The notes under the pieces: model-generated
Seen by the model: only the letters and a program-made list of their open reading frames with translations
What the model was told of the DNA's origin: nothing
Databases searched by the model: none
Part shown: positions 9,179 to 17,265 of the stretch, one piece after another
Layout of the letters: the number at the start of each line of letters is the position of its first letter
How positions within the stretch are numbered: position 1 is the first letter of the stretch
Made by a program: the position numbers and the translations under genes
From: Bacillota bacterium
GTDB lineage: Bacteria > Bacillota > Clostridia > Lachnospirales > Lachnospiraceae
Direction: 5' to 3'
DNA: 64,000 nucleotides
Assembly (NCBI GenBank): GCA_023418475.1
Contig: JAEZZO010000029.1
Coordinates: 1 to 64,000 of the forward strand

Positions 9179-9991
9179 TTGGATACAATCGACATTCAAG
9201 ACTCTGCACTTTCTGAGCATCAGTTCTGGCTTCAGATCATGGGAGACCACTCCCGCTTCCTATTCTTTTCCTTTGCTCCTACGCAAGCAAATTACATACT
9301 AACTTCTCAGGAATTCATCATCCTTTTTGATCAGCTGCTGGAACAATCTTATAAGCACTTGACAAGAACCGAACTGGAAGAATTAAACCGGAAAGCATAT
9401 GAGGCCGCTTACCGATTCAGAGAATTTAAAATTAATTTACTTTCTCTATCATTAACTTCCGATTTAAAATCACAGCTTACCTCATCCTTTCTAAATGATA
9501 TGTTAGGAGAACTCGAAGAATATTTATTTCTCTTAAATTCTCTGATAAACGGTCAGCTTCCTCTGCTGCACCCATTGCATTACCATATGCTTTGGCTTAC
9601 TGATGCCACCTTTCACGCAGCGGCAATATTATCGGAACTGGATTTCGTTGAGAAGGATTTAATCAATCTGACAAATCAATACGAAATACAATTTGAAGAA
9701 TTGTATATGAAATCCATTATAATGAATGGATATTTACGGACGGGCATCAATCAATTTCCCTCTCTGGAACGCCTGAATGATTTAGTCTGGAATATTATGA
9801 ATAGCTTTATGGAATTTTTGGAAACGATTCGGGACCAGAAAATAGATGGGAAAGTTCTGGGGTCATTGATGCCTCTGTTAGCAGATCATATGTTTCGAGA
9901 GGAATGTTATTATCTGTTAAAACTCTCGCAAACTGCTACTAATATCAGGAAGCCCGATTGTAATCCGGCAAGGCCCAGGTTCGAAATTTAG
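9179..9991 (+). CDS. DUF2935-family ferritin-like protein
   Basis: A 270-residue, all-helical protein matching the DUF2935 family: two related four-helix parts, the first beginning 'SALSEHQFWLQIMGDHSRFLFF', with further metal-ligand candidates in 'DATFHAAAIL' and 'LADHMFREECYYLL'. The fold is hemerythrin/ferritin-like and the His/Glu pairs suggest a metal site; the function is not established. The start is the TTG at 9179, 8 bases after GGAGG (9166-9170); the more upstream TTG at 9164 overlaps that site. Repeat A copy 2 occupies its upstream region. Confidence 0.82.
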   Translation: MDTIDIQDSALSEHQFWLQIMGDHSRFLFFSFAPTQANYILTSQEFIILFDQLLEQSYKHLTRTELEELNRKAYEAAYRFREFKINLLSLSLTSDLKSQLTSSFLNDMLGELEEYLFLLNSLINGQLPLLHPLHYHMLWLTDATFHAAAILSELDFVEKDLINLTNQYEIQFEELYMKSIIMNGYLRTGINQFPSLERLNDLVWNIMNSFMEFLETIRDQKIDGKVLGSLMPLLADHMFREECYYLLKLSQTATNIRKPDCNPARPRFEI

Positions 9992-10121
9992 TATTAACTC
10001 AGACAAAGCATTCTTTTTATTCCTCTCTGTAACTGCATTTCACAAGATTATCATACAACCCGTCTCCGCTTCATATGATATAACAGATTTAATTGATTAA
10101 CACGTTTTGTCAGGAGGATTT

Positions 10122-10658
10122 ATGGATTTTCAAAACAGCCAGACATATACAAATTTAAAAAGTGCTTATGAAAGAGAATTAATGTCCAACACAATCTATC
10201 AGCTATTTGATGATCAAGCCCAGGTTGACGGGTATATTGAAATATCAAATATATTTGCCAGCATTGCCAGCAATGAGAAAGAACATGCAAGAATATTCAT
10301 GAGAAATCTTAATAATGGCATACTCCCCGGTACAGAACAAAATCTCCTGGAATCAGCCAATTTCGAAACCGAAACTGCTATATTATACAGGAGTTATGCC
10401 AGCACTGCAAGGGAAGAAGGTTTTAATGATCTAGGAGCATTATTCAACGGCATTGCAAATATTGAAATGAACCACAATCTTCGTTTTCGCAGTCAATACG
10501 AAGATGTGGTTCGAAATGAAGTGTTTTGCAAACCCAGTGAATCCCTGTGGGTTTGTCTGCAATGCGGTAATATCATGGGTGGTACCTGTGCTCCTGAGAT
10601 CTGCCCGGTCTGTGGATTTCCACAGGGCTTTTATAAAATATATTCCGAAACCGATTAA
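10122..10658 (+). CDS. Rubrerythrin-family protein
   Basis: A 178-residue protein with an N-terminal ferritin-like four-helix domain and a C-terminal rubredoxin-type iron site. Diiron ligands are visible in 'ASNEKEHARIF' and 'ANIEMNHNLRF'. The C-terminal pair is 'CLQCG' and 'CPVCGFPQGFY', the usual two CxxC knuckles. Rubrerythrins reduce hydrogen peroxide in anaerobes. The loop between the knuckles is typical, with two extra cysteines in 'GTCAPEIC'. The start is the ATG at 10122, just downstream of AGGAGG. It is followed by repeat B and then an intrinsic terminator. Confidence 0.93.
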   Translation: MDFQNSQTYTNLKSAYERELMSNTIYQLFDDQAQVDGYIEISNIFASIASNEKEHARIFMRNLNNGILPGTEQNLLESANFETETAILYRSYASTAREEGFNDLGALFNGIANIEMNHNLRFRSQYEDVVRNEVFCKPSESLWVCLQCGNIMGGTCAPEICPVCGFPQGFYKIYSETD

Positions 10659-10668
10659 TCTTATTTAG

Positions 10669-10796
10669 AACAAAAGTGTGCTTCGCACACTCTTACCATT
10701 ATAACTCAATAATGCACAGCTTTTGTTCCGCGCGCGAAGCTGCGCATCCTCCCGTAGGGTTTTATTACATAGGACGAACTTTCCTATGTAATAAAA
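10669..10796 (+). repeat. Repeat B, copy 1 (longest copy)
   Basis: Begins with GAACAAAAG, repeated inverted at 10711-10722 (CTTTTGTTC). It continues with GCGCATCCTCCCG and ends in a 15-bp perfect stem (10760-10774 with 10782-10796, 7-base loop CGAACTT). The last part is almost identical to copies near 21.8 and 49.6 kb. Confidence 0.9.
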
Positions 10797-10838
10797 AGAG
10801 GTGTATCCCAAGCAATCTGCGGATCACCTCTTTCTTCT
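10796..10838 (+). terminator. Intrinsic terminator of the rubrerythrin gene
   Basis: AAGAGGTG (10796-10803) pairs with CACCTCTT (10825-10832), followed by TCTTCT. Its 5' A-tract is shared with the right end of repeat B. Confidence 0.65.
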
Positions 10839-11024
10839 ATAATCTTTTACATTTATTTTATATTTTATGTTGCTCCGTTTCTCTGCTTATCTGTTACTTT
10901 GTTTCCCTGTTTCTATACTTCTCTGTTCTGCTTCTATGCTTTTCTACTTTTCTATCCTTTGCTTTTCTATCCTTAGTTTTTATCTTTCTGCTTCTTTTCT
11001 TAACTTATTCTTTTGCCGTTGCAT
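10831..11024. other. Long pyrimidine-biased tract
   Basis: About 190 bp in which the plus strand is overwhelmingly T and C with few purines, built from loosely repeated units such as CTTTTCTATCCTTTG and CTCTGTTCTGCTTCTATG. It starts at the rubrerythrin terminator and ends at the stop codon of the CAP-domain gene, so on that gene's strand it would form a purine-rich 3' region. A frame across it is low-complexity and not credible as protein. Confidence 0.6.
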
Positions 11025-11444
11025 TTAATTTGTAAAAAGTTGTGTCCATTCATAACGCCCATTTTTTTGTGCTACACCGATTCCGATTTTCTTAAAGTTT
11101 GGATTTAATATGTTTCTTCTATGACCAGGCGATTTCATCCAGGAAGCGACAACCTCCTGGGGAGTTTTCTGTCCGTATGCTATGTTCTCACCCGCTGTCC
11201 TAAACGGGATTCCGTATTCTCTTAATACGGTGAAGAAGCTGGAGCCATTCGGTCTTGTATGAGAAAAAGAGGTGATAATTTCCTGTGCACGTTTATTTGC
11301 TGCTGAGGCTAGAGGCCGGGTTGTTGTATATACCGGAAGTCCTGCCTTTGCACGTTCTGCATTCACAAGACGAAGAACCTCGTTGGCATAATTGGCATTG
11401 CCTGTAGTTGTTTCCATTATGAACATAAGCACACCTGTTTCCAT
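11025..11444 (-). CDS. CAP-domain protein without a signal peptide
   Basis: A protein of up to 139 residues that is nearly all CAP (SCP/PR1) domain: 'NYANEVLRLVNAERAKAGL' at the start, 'SFSHTRPNGSSFFTVLREYGI', 'AGENIAYGQ' and the C-terminal signature 'SWMKSPGHRRNILNPNFKKIGIGV'. The candidate metal-site His and Glu of the family are present. Relatives in clostridia are usually secreted with a long N-terminal region; here none is visible. Start is uncertain (ATGs at 11444, 11426 and 11417; none has a strong ribosome site). It may be a cytoplasmic form or a gene that has lost its 5' part. Confidence 0.8.
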   Translation of the reverse strand: METGVLMFIMETTTGNANYANEVLRLVNAERAKAGLPVYTTTRPLASAANKRAQEIITSFSHTRPNGSSFFTVLREYGIPFRTAGENIAYGQKTPQEVVASWMKSPGHRRNILNPNFKKIGIGVAQKNGRYEWTQLFTN

Positions 11445-11700
11445 GTTGTATCTTCTATTGCAGTATATGCAGCCTTTTTTTTATTGTCACAGAAAACACA
11501 CATGATTCTTATCGTAACAGAAATTGTAAATAATTATGACAATATGCTATAAATAAAAATCTAATATTACTCCTGGCAATCGCAGCCTCATTAAATAACA
11601 TATATTTCCATCTCGAAATTTCAATATCATTGCAAACGTTGGTAATACTAATTCCGAGAGTTAGTTTACTTGCTGTTATTTTGGAAAGTGAGGAAGCTAA

Positions 11701-12105
11701 ATGTATAAAGCGAAATTTCGTTGTTTTGCTATTGCGTGTATCATGGGATGTATGAGCTTAAGTCCGGCTTACGCCTATGCAGCCGAAACAAAGACCGAAT
11801 CAGTAACACTATCAGAAAAAAATAGGCGTCAAGATCAGCATGATAAAAAAGCTGCTTTTGATGAAGCTATGAAAAAGGCCACAGATCAATGGAATTCTCT
11901 TACTGCAAAACAAAAGGCCGAAGTCTATTCCTTAATAGAAAATGAGATTAAATCTGAAATTATGCTTATGGATAAATTAGTGGAATTCGGAATCATTAAT
12001 AAGGATGACGCTACTGCTGTGAAAGCCAGAATGATGGATCGCTTCAAAAAAATGAAGGACAGCGGACAATTTCCTCTTGGAAGGCAGACTCCGGCAAAGC
12101 AGTAA
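11701..12105 (+). CDS. Secreted DUF2680 (YckD-like) protein
   Basis: A 134-residue exported protein with a clear signal peptide: basic start, hydrophobic core, and AYA-type cleavage near residue 27. The mature part is helical and polar; the region 'SLIENEIKSEIMLMDKLVEFGIINKDDATAVKARMMDRFKKMKDSGQFP' in outline (about 75-125) matches the YckD/DUF2680 pattern of a helix pair ending in a Met-Lys-x-x-Gly motif. The function of the family is unknown. The ATG follows a GTGAGG site. Monocistronic; a 15-bp palindrome lies 75 bp downstream. Confidence 0.78.
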   Translation: MYKAKFRCFAIACIMGCMSLSPAYAYAAETKTESVTLSEKNRRQDQHDKKAAFDEAMKKATDQWNSLTAKQKAEVYSLIENEIKSEIMLMDKLVEFGIINKDDATAVKARMMDRFKKMKDSGQFPLGRQTPAKQ

Positions 12106-12178
12106 TAATTGAAACTGAAGCAGATGGGTTACGGTTTTAAATAGCAGCCGGCATTACTAACTTTCGTTGTTAATAAAC

Positions 12179-12227
12179 GGTAATTGTGAAATGTTTGAAG
12201 ATCTATCTTTATCATTTCACAATTACC
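12179..12227. repeat. 15-bp perfect inverted repeat
   Basis: GGTAATTGTGAAATG (12179-12193) and its exact complement (12213-12227) with a 19-base loop. It is not followed by a T run on either strand, so it is a weak terminator candidate. It lies between the DUF2680 gene and a small downstream gene. Confidence 0.6.
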
Positions 12228-12324
12228 CTATATAATTCGAGTGTCAGATATTTACCTTGAATCTCACCTAATCCTTGCATTCAAGCATATTATTCACAAA
12301 TGCAGCTCAGAAATGGAGATAATT

Positions 12325-12471
12325 ATGAAGCATGATAAAGATAACAGTTCTGATTTAAACCCGGAGAATGAATACAGAAATTCCGTACCCCATAACCCTG
12401 AGATCGAACAGCCAGACCCCTCTACCGCAACACCTTCCATACCGCAGGAAATGCCTATTAGAGAGGGTTAG
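12325..12471 (+). CDS. Small Pro/Asn/Glu-rich hypothetical protein
   Basis: A 48-residue frame starting at the ATG at 12325, 7 bases after GGAG. It is polar and proline-rich, lacks any hydrophobic segment, and is probably unstructured ('PHNPEIEQPDPSTATPSIPQE'). An in-frame upstream extension to 12241 has no ribosome site. It is followed at once by a strong intrinsic terminator, which supports its being a real transcription unit. I do not recognise it. Confidence 0.55.
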   Translation: MKHDKDNSSDLNPENEYRNSVPHNPEIEQPDPSTATPSIPQEMPIREG

Positions 12472-12479
12472 CGAGCAAG

Positions 12480-12516
12480 AAATGCCCGGATCGTGTTAAG
12501 TTCCCGGGCATTTTCT
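12480..12516 (+). terminator. Intrinsic terminator, possibly two-way
   Basis: AATGCCCGG (12481-12489) pairs with CCGGGCATT (12504-12512), followed by TTCT. It lies between convergent genes and could serve the small plus-strand gene and the permease gene ending at 12533. Confidence 0.8.
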
Positions 12517-12532
12517 ATCTCTTATTTCGTTC

Positions 12533-14179
12533 TTAATCCTTCTGATACAGCTTCCCTGGGGCAAGTTTATAGGCAGCTTCCCATAAAATAATGCAGATGA
12601 TGATTGAAAGACATAATCCTATAAAAACACCAAATCTGAAAAGTGTAAATAAATAATGCGCACCTGCAATCGCAGCATTCAAAAAGAGCAGTAAAAACAC
12701 AACTCCAATATTTGTTTTCTCCATCGCGTCAAAGCTTGCTGAGAACGGTAGAGCTTTTTCCATAAGCAAGAAACTTAGTATGGTAAATAGCAGCATATTC
12801 AAAACAACCAGCATCAGATCCGGGACAATCCTAATTCCATAAATTGCAGTAAAGATTACTGCCACCAGCAAATATACCGGAACAAAAAGTCTTACAAAAA
12901 AAGCTTTCACCGTTCCTTGAAATACCGGTTTGTAATCACTCATTGGCACAACCTTATAGATCCAGGCAGCTTTATAACTTTCTGAATACCGCATCATCAT
13001 CACCAGGCTTGGCAGCATAATTCCACAAAAATAAATCACGAGATATGTTTTTCCATGAGATATTTCCTGTAAACCTGAATCTCTTATCGATTGTAAAAGG
13101 AAAATGAAAGGAAATACAAAGGAAAATCCCAGGTTTGGATACACTTTAAGCTTAAAGGTTCTCTCATTCTTCATCAAATCCAAAGCGAAACGAAAAAATA
13201 TTCTTTCTTCTCTGTTCTGACATAAGATTCTCGGGAGCAGCCTCTGTAATTTATGACTTTTTTGTTTTTTGCTCTCATATAAATGATTTAATTTTTGAAG
13301 ATTTTTCTCAAATTGCGGCATTAATCTTATATAAATAAGAAGTGATAAAACCGGAACTGCGATGGATAATACTGAGAAGATAACATAATATCGGTTAAAA
13401 TCCCATTTTTGTACAAGCTCAAAAGGAGCCGCAAACCAAACTGGTATGATAAGATATTGCCACCAGTGTGGCACAAAATCCACTTTAATATCTACAAGAT
13501 TAAATACTCTTCCAATCAGCTGATATCCAACTGTAATTGCAATGGACAGGATAATCTGGATATAGTTAATCATATCCTTCAATTTCTCACCATCAAAGAA
13601 CTTCAAGACTCCAAAATACACTATTGTTGTTAAAATAATACAGAACATGTCCATCAAAATTAACAGAAGCAGAAACATTAGAAAAAATACCGGTCCCTGT
13701 ATAAATAAACTGACGATAAGTGCCGGTCCTGCAAGTGATATACTCAGAAAAAACATATAGATCATTACATGCATCGTTTTTGCCATGCTGATCGTCTTCT
13801 GCTTTACAGGCTTGGTTCCTAAGATATTTTTATCCCGTATATCAAGAAGTACTGAGGAAAAATCCGATATCAGCGAAGTAATAACAAAAAACATAATCAT
13901 CCCAAATACAAAGCTCATCTGGAATGCATAATTATGTTTCATCACGACAAAGGGTATCATTACCAATCCAAAGAGCACATAAATCCATAAGGATTTCAGG
14001 AATTGATTACCATTATCTTCCCCATTATTTTTCTTATTACCGTTCATTATCGTTGGTATTCTTCTCCCGTCCATCAAAAGCTTTAGAGACAGAATTTCTC
14101 TCATAATCGGATACTCGACCCCCATTTTCTCAAAGAGTCTCCTGAACTTATCCAAAAACTTTAATATTTTAGAATTCAT
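12533..14179 (-). CDS. ABC-2-type exporter membrane subunit
   Basis: A 548-residue polytopic membrane protein with about 12 hydrophobic segments and a central charged loop (about 295-345, 'LNHLYESKKQKSHKLQRLLPRIL'). It has no ATPase motif. It lies 60 bp downstream of an ABC ATPase gene on the same strand, so the two are read as a transporter pair. The cargo is unknown. The start at 14179 is chosen because GGAG lies 8 bases upstream; in-frame starts at 14197 and 14209 are less well placed. Confidence 0.8.
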   Translation of the reverse strand: MNSKILKFLDKFRRLFEKMGVEYPIMREILSLKLLMDGRRIPTIMNGNKKNNGEDNGNQFLKSLWIYVLFGLVMIPFVVMKHNYAFQMSFVFGMIMFFVITSLISDFSSVLLDIRDKNILGTKPVKQKTISMAKTMHVMIYMFFLSISLAGPALIVSLFIQGPVFFLMFLLLLILMDMFCIILTTIVYFGVLKFFDGEKLKDMINYIQIILSIAITVGYQLIGRVFNLVDIKVDFVPHWWQYLIIPVWFAAPFELVQKWDFNRYYVIFSVLSIAVPVLSLLIYIRLMPQFEKNLQKLNHLYESKKQKSHKLQRLLPRILCQNREERIFFRFALDLMKNERTFKLKVYPNLGFSFVFPFIFLLQSIRDSGLQEISHGKTYLVIYFCGIMLPSLVMMMRYSESYKAAWIYKVVPMSDYKPVFQGTVKAFFVRLFVPVYLLVAVIFTAIYGIRIVPDLMLVVLNMLLFTILSFLLMEKALPFSASFDAMEKTNIGVVFLLLFLNAAIAGAHYLFTLFRFGVFIGLCLSIIICIILWEAAYKLAPGKLYQKD

Positions 14180-14239
14180 TGAAATCACTCCATTCATCCG
14201 CTGTCCCACGTACCTGGGCAGAGGAAATCATCTAGAATA

Positions 14240-15022
14240 CTATTTCTCTTCCACTACTGCGACGAACTGCTTTGCCAGACTTTCATGCTCACGAAAGCCT
14301 GTGATCTGGTTAAAAATCTGTTCCAGGGAACCTTCTTTTAATTGATCTTTCAACTGATTGAAGCTTCCATCCGCAGCAATTTGCCCATGATTAATTAGAA
14401 CAATTCTGTTACTTATTTTTTCAACCACATCCATGATATGGGATGAATAGAAGATCGTTTTACCCTGCTTGGCAAGTGTGGACAGGATTTCCTTAACCAC
14501 CATGACACTATTGGCATCGAGACCGCTCAGCGGTTCATCCAGAAAGAGTATCTCCGGATTATGCAACAAACTCGAGATAAGCAGTACCTTTTGCTTCATC
14601 CCCTTGGAGTAAGAATTTATTCTAGAATCATAGGCTTCTCTAATCCCGAATATTTCCATTAACTTTGATGCCTTCTCATCCGCTTTCTCACTCTCAAGTC
14701 CATACAGGCTTCCAATAAAAGTCAGATATTCTCTTGCTGACAGGTTATCATAAATATCTGCAACCTCCGGTACATAACCAATTTTCCTTTTATATTCGAT
14801 ACTGTCTTCAGAAATATCTTTTCCCAATACCTTAACCTCGCCTGTGTATCCATCCAATATCCCTAGAATTATCTTTATCGTAGTGCTTTTACCGGCACCA
14901 TTTGCTCCGATATAACCAATAATTTCTCCTTTATGTACGCGTAGATTAATTCCCTTTAATACTTCCTTCGAACCATAACTCATACAAAGATTATTAATCT
15001 CTACCGTAATATTTTGCTCCAT
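14240..15022 (-). CDS. ABC exporter ATP-binding protein
   Basis: A 260-residue ATPase with Walker A 'GANGAGKST', Q-loop region 'IGYVPEVADIYDNLSAREY', signature 'YSKGMKQKV', Walker B 'ILFLDEPLSGLD' and switch His in 'FYSSHIMD'. It belongs to the subfamily that partners ABC-2 exporters (drug, bacteriocin, Na+ or lipid efflux). The ATG at 15022 follows a purine-rich GGAAGGGAAG site; a TTG at 15049 is a weaker alternative. It is the first gene of a two-gene operon with the downstream permease. Confidence 0.92.
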   Translation of the reverse strand: MEQNITVEINNLCMSYGSKEVLKGINLRVHKGEIIGYIGANGAGKSTTIKIILGILDGYTGEVKVLGKDISEDSIEYKRKIGYVPEVADIYDNLSAREYLTFIGSLYGLESEKADEKASKLMEIFGIREAYDSRINSYSKGMKQKVLLISSLLHNPEILFLDEPLSGLDANSVMVVKEILSTLAKQGKTIFYSSHIMDVVEKISNRIVLINHGQIAADGSFNQLKDQLKEGSLEQIFNQITGFREHESLAKQFVAVVEEK

Positions 15023-15208
15023 ATTATTTTCTTCCCTTCCATTCTTCAATATCTGTAAGCTTTATTGTAACATAAATTGGAAGAATGGCAAATTAAAATA
15101 CGATGAAAAGTTATCGTATTAATAATTTCGCTAGATACATTACTGCGGCAATGCTCCGTTTCACTTAAATGGGATAGCTGCAAGAATGGATGCATTCTAA
15201 TATAGAAA

Positions 15209-15253
15209 AGGCCGGGTTGATTTATCTTTTCCAAGATAAATCAACCCGGCTAG
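15209..15253 (-). terminator. Strong intrinsic terminator of the ferredoxin gene
   Basis: An 18-bp perfect stem (15211-15228 and 15233-15250) with a 4-base loop. On the minus strand it ends in CCTTTTCT. It ends transcription from the 4Fe-4S gene and shields the ABC operon beyond. Confidence 0.9.
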
Positions 15254-15292
15254 TAGAAGCAACTAGTTTGCTGCCAGTTTACAACTTAAAAA

Positions 15293-15997
15293 TCACTCCA
15301 ATATTCTTCCATCCGTGGAGATGGTAACAACCTGCCATGGTATCATTTTTCCGCTTTTGGCCAGTGCGGTTTTTGCAGCGTTCTCAATTCCTCCGCAGCA
15401 TGGAACCTCCATACGTACAATAGTTACACTCTTGATCTTGTTATTTTTCAAGATGGCTGTAAGCTTTTCACTATAATCGCCTTCATCCAGCTTCGGGCAG
15501 CCTATTAATGTAATTCTATTCTTAATAAATTTATTATGAAAATCTCCATATGCATATGCTGTACAATCCGCTGCAATCAATAAATTCGCATTTTCAAAAT
15601 ATGAAGCATTTATCGGAACAAGCTTGATCTGTACCGGCCACTGTGTCAGTCGGCTGTTTATCATGGTTTCATAGGAAGTGTCTTCTCTCTTACTCTCTTG
15701 TCTGTCAAATACTCTGGAACTAGTTCCCGGGCATCCCATATGCGGCTTTGCGTTCATTGCTTTATTTTTATTCTCAATAACGGCCGTTTCATTGTATTCC
15801 TCTGCTTCGCGTTCCTCAAAACCAATTGCTTGTGTCGGACAAGATGGCAGACACGCTCCCAGTCCATCACAGTAGTCATCACGTAAAAGCTTCGCCTTAC
15901 CATTCACAATTCCAATTGCTCCCTCATGGCAGGCCTCCGCACATATTCCGCAGCCATTACACTTTTCTTCATCAATTTTAATTATTTTTCTTATCAT
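15293..15997 (-). CDS. Two-[4Fe-4S] ferredoxin with C-terminal domain
   Basis: A 234-residue iron-sulfur protein. Two cluster motifs lie in the first 70 residues: 'CNGCGICAEACHEG' and 'CDGLGACLPSCPTQ'. The remaining ~165 residues form a conserved domain with 'CTAYAYGDFH', 'LIGCPKLDEGDY' and 'VPCCGGIENAAKTAL', adding cysteines that may bind metal. Such proteins occur in anaerobes beside Crp/Fnr regulators and take part in electron transfer linked to nitrosative or redox stress; that role is inference. AGGAGG lies 6 bases before the ATG. It is divergent from the Crp/Fnr gene at 16281. Confidence 0.9.
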   Translation of the reverse strand: MIRKIIKIDEEKCNGCGICAEACHEGAIGIVNGKAKLLRDDYCDGLGACLPSCPTQAIGFEEREAEEYNETAVIENKNKAMNAKPHMGCPGTSSRVFDRQESKREDTSYETMINSRLTQWPVQIKLVPINASYFENANLLIAADCTAYAYGDFHNKFIKNRITLIGCPKLDEGDYSEKLTAILKNNKIKSVTIVRMEVPCCGGIENAAKTALAKSGKMIPWQVVTISTDGRILE

Positions 15998-16100
15998 ATA
16001 TTCCTCCTATATGCGTGATAATATACAATACCTCTTACAAGGTTGTTATAGATGTGATTGACTTTATGTACTAAGTCTACTATAGTTAAGTTGGAGTGTA

Positions 16101-16116
16101 TGTTGTTTTTACAACA
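16101..16116. promoter_or_regulatory. Palindromic operator candidate for the Crp/Fnr regulator
   Basis: TGTTGTTTTTACAACA: perfect 6-bp half-sites around four T, in the divergent region between the ferredoxin gene and the regulator gene. Its size and placement suit a Crp/Fnr-family dimer. Confidence 0.55.
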
Positions 16117-16280
16117 AATCGGAAAAAATATTTGACTAAAAAACAGATTGAGTGAAACATTCTTAGCCCTACAAAAGCCCTCCTCAGCTTATATAGATAA
16201 GAAAGAAGCTTCTATATCCTTCCGGCAAATAAATATTATGCTTTTATTGGACAAATCATAATAAAGACAGGAGCTAAACA

Positions 16281-16991
16281 ATGATAGAATACCTTGATAT
16301 TTTAAAATCTGTTGCTCTTTTTGAACAAATCAATGACAATGATCTGGAAGCACTCGTCTCCTGCCTTGGTGCGAAAGTGAGTCATTACGGGAAGAACCGT
16401 ACTATTTTTATGTATGGTGAGAACAACTCTAATTTCGGAATTATTTTGTCTGGAAATGTGCAGATTATTAAAGAAGATTATTATGGTAACCGAAGTATTC
16501 TCGCAGGTCTTTCAAAAGGAATGCTGTTTGGCGAGGTCTTTGCTTTTGCCGGAATAAAAAAGCTTCCGGTTAGTGTTATTACCACAACCGAAAGCAATAT
16601 ACTTTTAATCGACTACCGCAAACTTATCAGTCCGTGTTCTCAAGCCTGTTCCTTTCATAGTATATTAATCTATAATATGCTTCATATAGTTGCTTCCAAA
16701 AACATCCTGCTGAGTCAGAAGATAGAAGTTCTGTCTAAACGGACTACCCGCGAAAAGCTTCTTGCCTATCTGCAATCCGAAGCACAGAAATCGGGTAACA
16801 ACCGATTTACCATATTGTTTAACAGGCAGGAATTAGCTGATTATCTCTCCGTAGACAGAAGTGCCATGTCCGCAGAATTGAGCAAATTAAAGAAGGAAGG
16901 ATATCTTAAATTCAATAAAAACAATTTTGAATTGTTGGCCAAACCTTCATTATTAATTGACGCTAATCCTCTGAATGGAATTGATGGCTAG
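16281..16991 (+). CDS. Crp/Fnr-family transcription regulator
   Basis: A 236-residue regulator. The N-terminal cyclic-nucleotide-binding-like beta-roll (about 15-125) includes 'GILSGNVQIIKEDYYGNRSIL' in outline and 'GMLFGEVFAFAG'. The long dimer helix follows, then a Crp-type helix-turn-helix (about 170-220) with 'FNRQELADYLSVDRSAMSAELSKLKKEGYL'. It lacks an Fnr-type N-terminal Cys cluster. It probably controls the divergent ferredoxin gene. GGAG precedes the ATG. Its last 29 bp overlap, tail to tail, a small minus-strand gene. Confidence 0.92.
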   Translation: MIEYLDILKSVALFEQINDNDLEALVSCLGAKVSHYGKNRTIFMYGENNSNFGIILSGNVQIIKEDYYGNRSILAGLSKGMLFGEVFAFAGIKKLPVSVITTTESNILLIDYRKLISPCSQACSFHSILIYNMLHIVASKNILLSQKIEVLSKRTTREKLLAYLQSEAQKSGNNRFTILFNRQELADYLSVDRSAMSAELSKLKKEGYLKFNKNNFELLAKPSLLIDANPLNGIDG

Positions 16992-17160
16992 CAGAAGATC
17001 CAGGTGTTTGAGGAGTTATATAGCTTGAATTCTTAGTATTGTCGACTGACACGTCCTTTGTATTTTTAATTGAATTATCCGTAGCATCGTTGATATAATC
17101 AGCTATTTTCGTATATTTCCTTGGACTTTTGAATAGTTGTCCATTGTTTTTAGTTGTCAT
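16963..17160 (-). CDS. Small Asn/Ser/Thr-rich hypothetical protein
   Basis: A 65-residue polar protein with no membrane segment or known motif. GGGAGG lies 9 bases before the ATG at 17160, the best support for its being real. It overlaps the end of the convergent Crp/Fnr gene by 29 bp. I do not recognise it. Confidence 0.5.
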   Translation of the reverse strand: MTTKNNGQLFKSPRKYTKIADYINDATDNSIKNTKDVSVDNTKNSSYITPQTPGSSASHQFHSED

Positions 17161-17265
17161 ATAATTGCCTCCCTAACGAATTCAGAAATATTATGTGTAT
17201 CTTTCATAAAAATATTCTTTCATGGAAAGGGCATATTTTGGTTAAATTTGTTAAACTTCTTTTTA

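Noticed and set aside
10831..11024. CRISPR array or tandem repeat locus
   Set aside because: The units are loose, of unequal length and not separated by spacers; no cas gene is in the window.
10676..11035. 119-codon plus-strand frame across repeat B and the pyrimidine tract
   Set aside because: The frame crosses a terminator and a low-complexity tract rich in Phe, Leu, Ser and Cys; there is no ribosome site.
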